Origin: Elusimicrobiota bacterium
GTDB lineage: Bacteria; Elusimicrobiota; UBA8919
Direction: 5' to 3'
Assembly (NCBI GenBank): GCA_016928195.1
Contig: JAFGLF010000049.1
Location: 1 to 60,076, forward strand
Length of the DNA stretch: 60,076 bases
A program made the translations under genes and the position numbers. Of this stretch, positions 57,701 through 60,076 are shown piece by piece (positions within the stretch are counted from its first letter, which is position 1; each line of letters opens with the position of its first letter). A model generated the notes under the pieces. That model did not search any database. It was not told where the DNA came from and saw only the letters and a program-made list of their open reading frames with translations.

Positions 57701-58372
57701 ATGAGGACAATAAGTAAAGTAAGGGTAAAATATGCCAAAAAGCATGCAATAAGATTCCTTTCGCATCTTGAGGTTGTATCTACACTTAGAAAGGGTATTC
57801 GCCGTGCAGGATTGCCGGTTTGTTTTTCTGAGGGGTTTAGCCCGCAGCCGAGAATTGCGTTTGGCCCCCCGCTTGCAGTTGGATATACGTCCAGTTGCGA
57901 GATTTTCGATATGGAGATGATGCGAAGAGTTGTTCCTGAAGAAACAAGAGAAGCTTTTTTAAAAAGTATGCCGTCTTCTTTTGAAATATTGTCTGTTAAG
58001 TCTGTTCCTGTTATGTCGCAGTCTATTGAATCCATAGTAAATGTATTTAAATATTCCATAAAATTTCCAATAAGGGATAAAACGCTTGTTTTAAAAAAGA
58101 TACAGGATTTTTTTAATACGGAAAAATTTATAGTAGAACGTTTAACTGATAAAAGTAAAAGAGAAATAGATATTAGGCCGCTTGTAATGGACTTAAAAAC
58201 TGCCGAGGATGGGCTTGAAATGTTATTAAGGTTTGGACCTAAAAAAACAGCTAAACCCGATATGATAATTCAAAAAATTTTTAATTTAAATAATGACGAA
58301 CGATTATTATTAGAAATAAATAGGGATGAATTTTTTTATGAAGCAGAAGGGGGAGAGTTAAGAAAAGTATAA
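57701..58372 (+). CDS. DUF2344/TIGR03936 protein (radical-SAM-associated)
   Basis: This 223-residue protein has the DUF2344 pattern: VRVKYAKKHAIRFLSHLEVV, RRAGLPVCFSEGFSPQPRIA and GPPLAVGYTSSCEIFDMEM. In many bacteria this domain is joined to or next to a radical SAM protein and to rng, the latter as here. Its function is unknown; the rng link suggests RNA. The ATG at 57701 has a weak ribosome site; an upstream TTG adds two residues. The radical SAM partner is not in the window. Confidence 0.88.
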   Translation: MRTISKVRVKYAKKHAIRFLSHLEVVSTLRKGIRRAGLPVCFSEGFSPQPRIAFGPPLAVGYTSSCEIFDMEMMRRVVPEETREAFLKSMPSSFEILSVKSVPVMSQSIESIVNVFKYSIKFPIRDKTLVLKKIQDFFNTEKFIVERLTDKSKREIDIRPLVMDLKTAEDGLEMLLRFGPKKTAKPDMIIQKIFNLNNDERLLLEINRDEFFYEAEGGELRKV

Positions 58373-58479
58373 AAGGAGTAGAAGCAGATAAATGCAGATA
58401 GTAACGCAGATTCCCGCGGAATTTTTTATCAGCGTTTTTAAGCGTTGTGTTCAGCGTAAATCCGCTTCTAAAGTAGTGT
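58373..58479. repeat. Class a-like repeat before rng
   Basis: AAGCAGATAAATGCAGATAG and AACGCAGATTCCCGCGGAA are followed by TATCAGCGTTTTTAAGCG and TTCAGCGTAAATCCGCTTC. The two halves pair imperfectly (GAAGC with GCTTC, CGCAGAT with ATCAGCG-like words). It ends about 12 bases before the ATG, with no ribosome site. Confidence 0.6.
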
Positions 58480-59919
58480 ATGAAAGAAATTTTAGCAAAT
58501 TGTACTGAAGATGAAGTAAGAGTTGCAATAGTAGAGGATGGGCGTCTCGCAGACCTTTTTATAGAACGTCTTGGTGAGAAAAATATAGTTGGTAATGTTT
58601 ACAAGGGTAGAGTTGTATCGGTTTTGGAAGGTATGCAGGCGGCTTTTGTAGATATAGGGATTTCAAGGAACGGATATCTTCCGTTTTCAGAGTTAACCGT
58701 TGATAAATCACAGTTATGTAAAACAAAGCCGGTACTTGTTCAGGTTACAAAAGGACCGTTGGGGACAAAGGGTTCAAAAGTTACCCAGCAGATTTCTCTT
58801 CCCGGGCATTATCTTGTTTATATACCTAGTTCTTTTCATATAGGTATTTCAAAAAATATTAATGTTGAGAAAGAAAGAACCCGTCTTAAATCGATAATTG
58901 AAGAAATTAAACCGCCAACCGGCGGGTTTATAGTTAGAAGTGAAGGCGCAGGGAAGGAAAAGGATGTTTTTAAACGTGAAATAAAATACCTTATACGTTT
59001 ATGGGAAATTATAAGGAGAAAATTTAATACTGATTCCAATATCTCGCTGATTCACAGGGATTTAGGATTGGTTTTTAAGACAGTAAGAGATTATCTTAAT
59101 GAAGATATTAGTGCATTTTTCATTGATTCTAAAAGTGAGTATGAAGACACACTTGATTTTGTAGAAATGGTTTCTCCAAAATTTAAAAGTAAAATTCATC
59201 TTTATAAAGGAAAAACACCTATTTTTGAAATGAATTCGGCTGTTGCAGATAAAAGCGGAATGAATAATGTGGAACAGCAGATTAAGAATATTCAAAAGCA
59301 AAAGATAAAACTTCCATCCGGAGGATATATTATAATTCAAGAAGCCGAAACGCTTTGCGCTATTGATGTTAATAGCGGGAGGTTTACAAAGGGTGGTTCT
59401 CACGATGAAATAATTTTTAAAACAAACATTGAGGCTATATATGAAATAGCATCCCAATTACGTTTAAGAAACATAGGGGGAATAATTGTTATAGATTTGA
59501 TTGATATGAAGCGCTCTTCCGATCGAAAAAAGATATTCAGACTATTACTTGGTTTAATGAAAAAAGATAAAGCAAAGACCGAAATATTGCCGGTTACAAA
59601 ACTTGGGCTCATTGAAATGACAAGGGAGAGAAAAACTGAAAGTATGGTTAATTTTCTGTCGGAAACCTGCCCATATTGTGCCGGTAGCGGAAATGTTTTA
59701 TCCAGAGAAACGATGGCCATAAAGATAAAAAAGGAAATATTAAAACTTGTTACCCGCGGCGGAGAACAGCCGGTCCGGCTTGTAATCCATCCCGATATAG
59801 CAGAAGTATTTGATGAAGAATATGTAAAAAAGATTGAGAAAAGTATAAGCAGAAAAATTATTATAGAAAGCAATGCAAGGATTCACAGGGAAGACTATAA
59901 GATAATTCTTGGAAATTGA
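58480..59919 (+). CDS. rng: Ribonuclease G/E
   Basis: This 479-residue endoribonuclease processes rRNA and decays mRNA. An S1 domain (about 30-120: GNVYKGRVVSVLEGMQAAFVD) is followed by the RNase E/G catalytic part, with IDVNSGRF and VIDLIDM holding the catalytic metal Asp pair. The CPYCAGSG zinc-link motif lies near 395. Length is that of RNase G, not of the longer RNase E with scaffold. Follows the DUF2344 gene, a known pairing. Confidence 0.95.
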   Translation: MKEILANCTEDEVRVAIVEDGRLADLFIERLGEKNIVGNVYKGRVVSVLEGMQAAFVDIGISRNGYLPFSELTVDKSQLCKTKPVLVQVTKGPLGTKGSKVTQQISLPGHYLVYIPSSFHIGISKNINVEKERTRLKSIIEEIKPPTGGFIVRSEGAGKEKDVFKREIKYLIRLWEIIRRKFNTDSNISLIHRDLGLVFKTVRDYLNEDISAFFIDSKSEYEDTLDFVEMVSPKFKSKIHLYKGKTPIFEMNSAVADKSGMNNVEQQIKNIQKQKIKLPSGGYIIIQEAETLCAIDVNSGRFTKGGSHDEIIFKTNIEAIYEIASQLRLRNIGGIIVIDLIDMKRSSDRKKIFRLLLGLMKKDKAKTEILPVTKLGLIEMTRERKTESMVNFLSETCPYCAGSGNVLSRETMAIKIKKEILKLVTRGGEQPVRLVIHPDIAEVFDEEYVKKIEKSISRKIIIESNARIHREDYKIILGN

Positions 59920-60010
59920 AAAGATTATGAAGATTAAAAGATTTGAAAGTTTACAGATTTTATACAATATTTAAAGAAACATTAATCTTTCTAATTTTTT
60001 AATTGGTTTA
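59920..60010. repeat. Class b repeat after rng
   Basis: AAATTGAAAAGATTATGAAG and AGATTTGAAAG are followed by ACATTAATCTTTCTAATTTT and TTAATTGG. Same words as at 43861, 53056 and 55796. It ends just before the last start codon in the window. Confidence 0.65.
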
Positions 60011-60013
60011 AAC

Positions 60014-60076
60014 ATGGGTTCAGAGTTTAAAAGAAAACTATCTCATTGGTTTATATTATTGGTTTTTGCAGGGTAT
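60014..60076 (+). CDS. Partial gene at the window edge
   Basis: ATG at 60014 opens a frame with no stop up to the edge (21 codons). MGSEFKRKL is a positively charged start and HWFILLVFAG a hydrophobic segment, so a membrane or secreted protein begins here. No family can be given. Confidence 0.5.
   Translation, partial: MGSEFKRKLSHWFILLVFAGY

Overview
This window looks like a chromosomal segment of an uncultured, AT-rich (roughly 37-38% GC by eye) diderm bacterium. The diderm reading rests on a TonB-dependent receptor, an ExbB/ExbD pair, an AsmA-like protein, lipoproteins and a PilB/GspE-type ATPase. No rRNA is present and no marker fixes the phylum. A short bacterial histone, a Re-type citrate synthase, HypA/HypF and the very high density of small palindromic repeats would fit one of the deep candidate phyla (Omnitrophota- or Elusimicrobiota-like), but this is a guess. 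All but two genes are on the + strand, and the region is mostly core housekeeping DNA, not a mobile island.

Layout. 0-7.9 kb: a VapBC toxin-antitoxin pair, a TonB receptor divergent from BioY, an ATP-cone/uridine-kinase fusion, an M28 peptidase, phosphofructokinase and two small membrane proteins. 7.9-25.6 kb: one long run of closely packed genes. It starts with an EndoQ-like nuclease/UvrD helicase fusion ending in a beta-clamp motif, then a class III cyclase, a CotH kinase / DUF4956 / VTC polyphosphate-polymerase trio, a SecD-head lipoprotein, a zinc-ribbon protein and an FKBP lipoprotein. It ends with transporters (NupC, MgtE, CPA antiporter, MscS), a GH65 phosphorylase and a glycosyltransferase. 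25.6-36 kb: recA, a hydrolase, panC, an M50-like protein, rplU-rpmA, obg-proB, a Re-citrate synthase and proS. 36-39.6 kb: small, mostly unknown envelope proteins, including a secreted protein with two SpoVG-like repeats. 39.7-48.4 kb: a PilB-like ATPase, GAF/HD-GYP, nadA-nadB, hypA-hypF. 48.4-48.8 kb: tRNA-Lys, tRNA-Leu and tRNA debris. 48.8-60 kb: tig-clpP-lon, a class V aminotransferase, an ABC exporter, a histone, exbB-exbD, a response regulator, a DUF2344 protein, rng and the start of one more gene.

The most unusual signal is not one gene but a layer of small repeats. (1) GC-rich palindromes of about 16-40 bp sit in intergenic DNA, in a degenerate tRNA and in frame inside conserved genes (EndoQ-UvrD, zinc ribbon, recA, hydrolase, M50, proS, DUF192, hypF). 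They resemble the Rickettsia palindromic elements in behaviour; several copies are recognisably the same element in different genes. (2) Longer AT-rich inverted repeats fill many gaps between co-directional genes and end just before the next start codon, and those genes often lack a Shine-Dalgarno sequence. (3) Heptamer or octamer tandem repeats occur both between and inside genes; one of them encodes a signal peptide.

Strong sigma70-type promoters can be read before bioY, the kinase, recA, rplU, the pilB-like gene and the tRNAs. One clear intrinsic terminator separates rpmA from obg.
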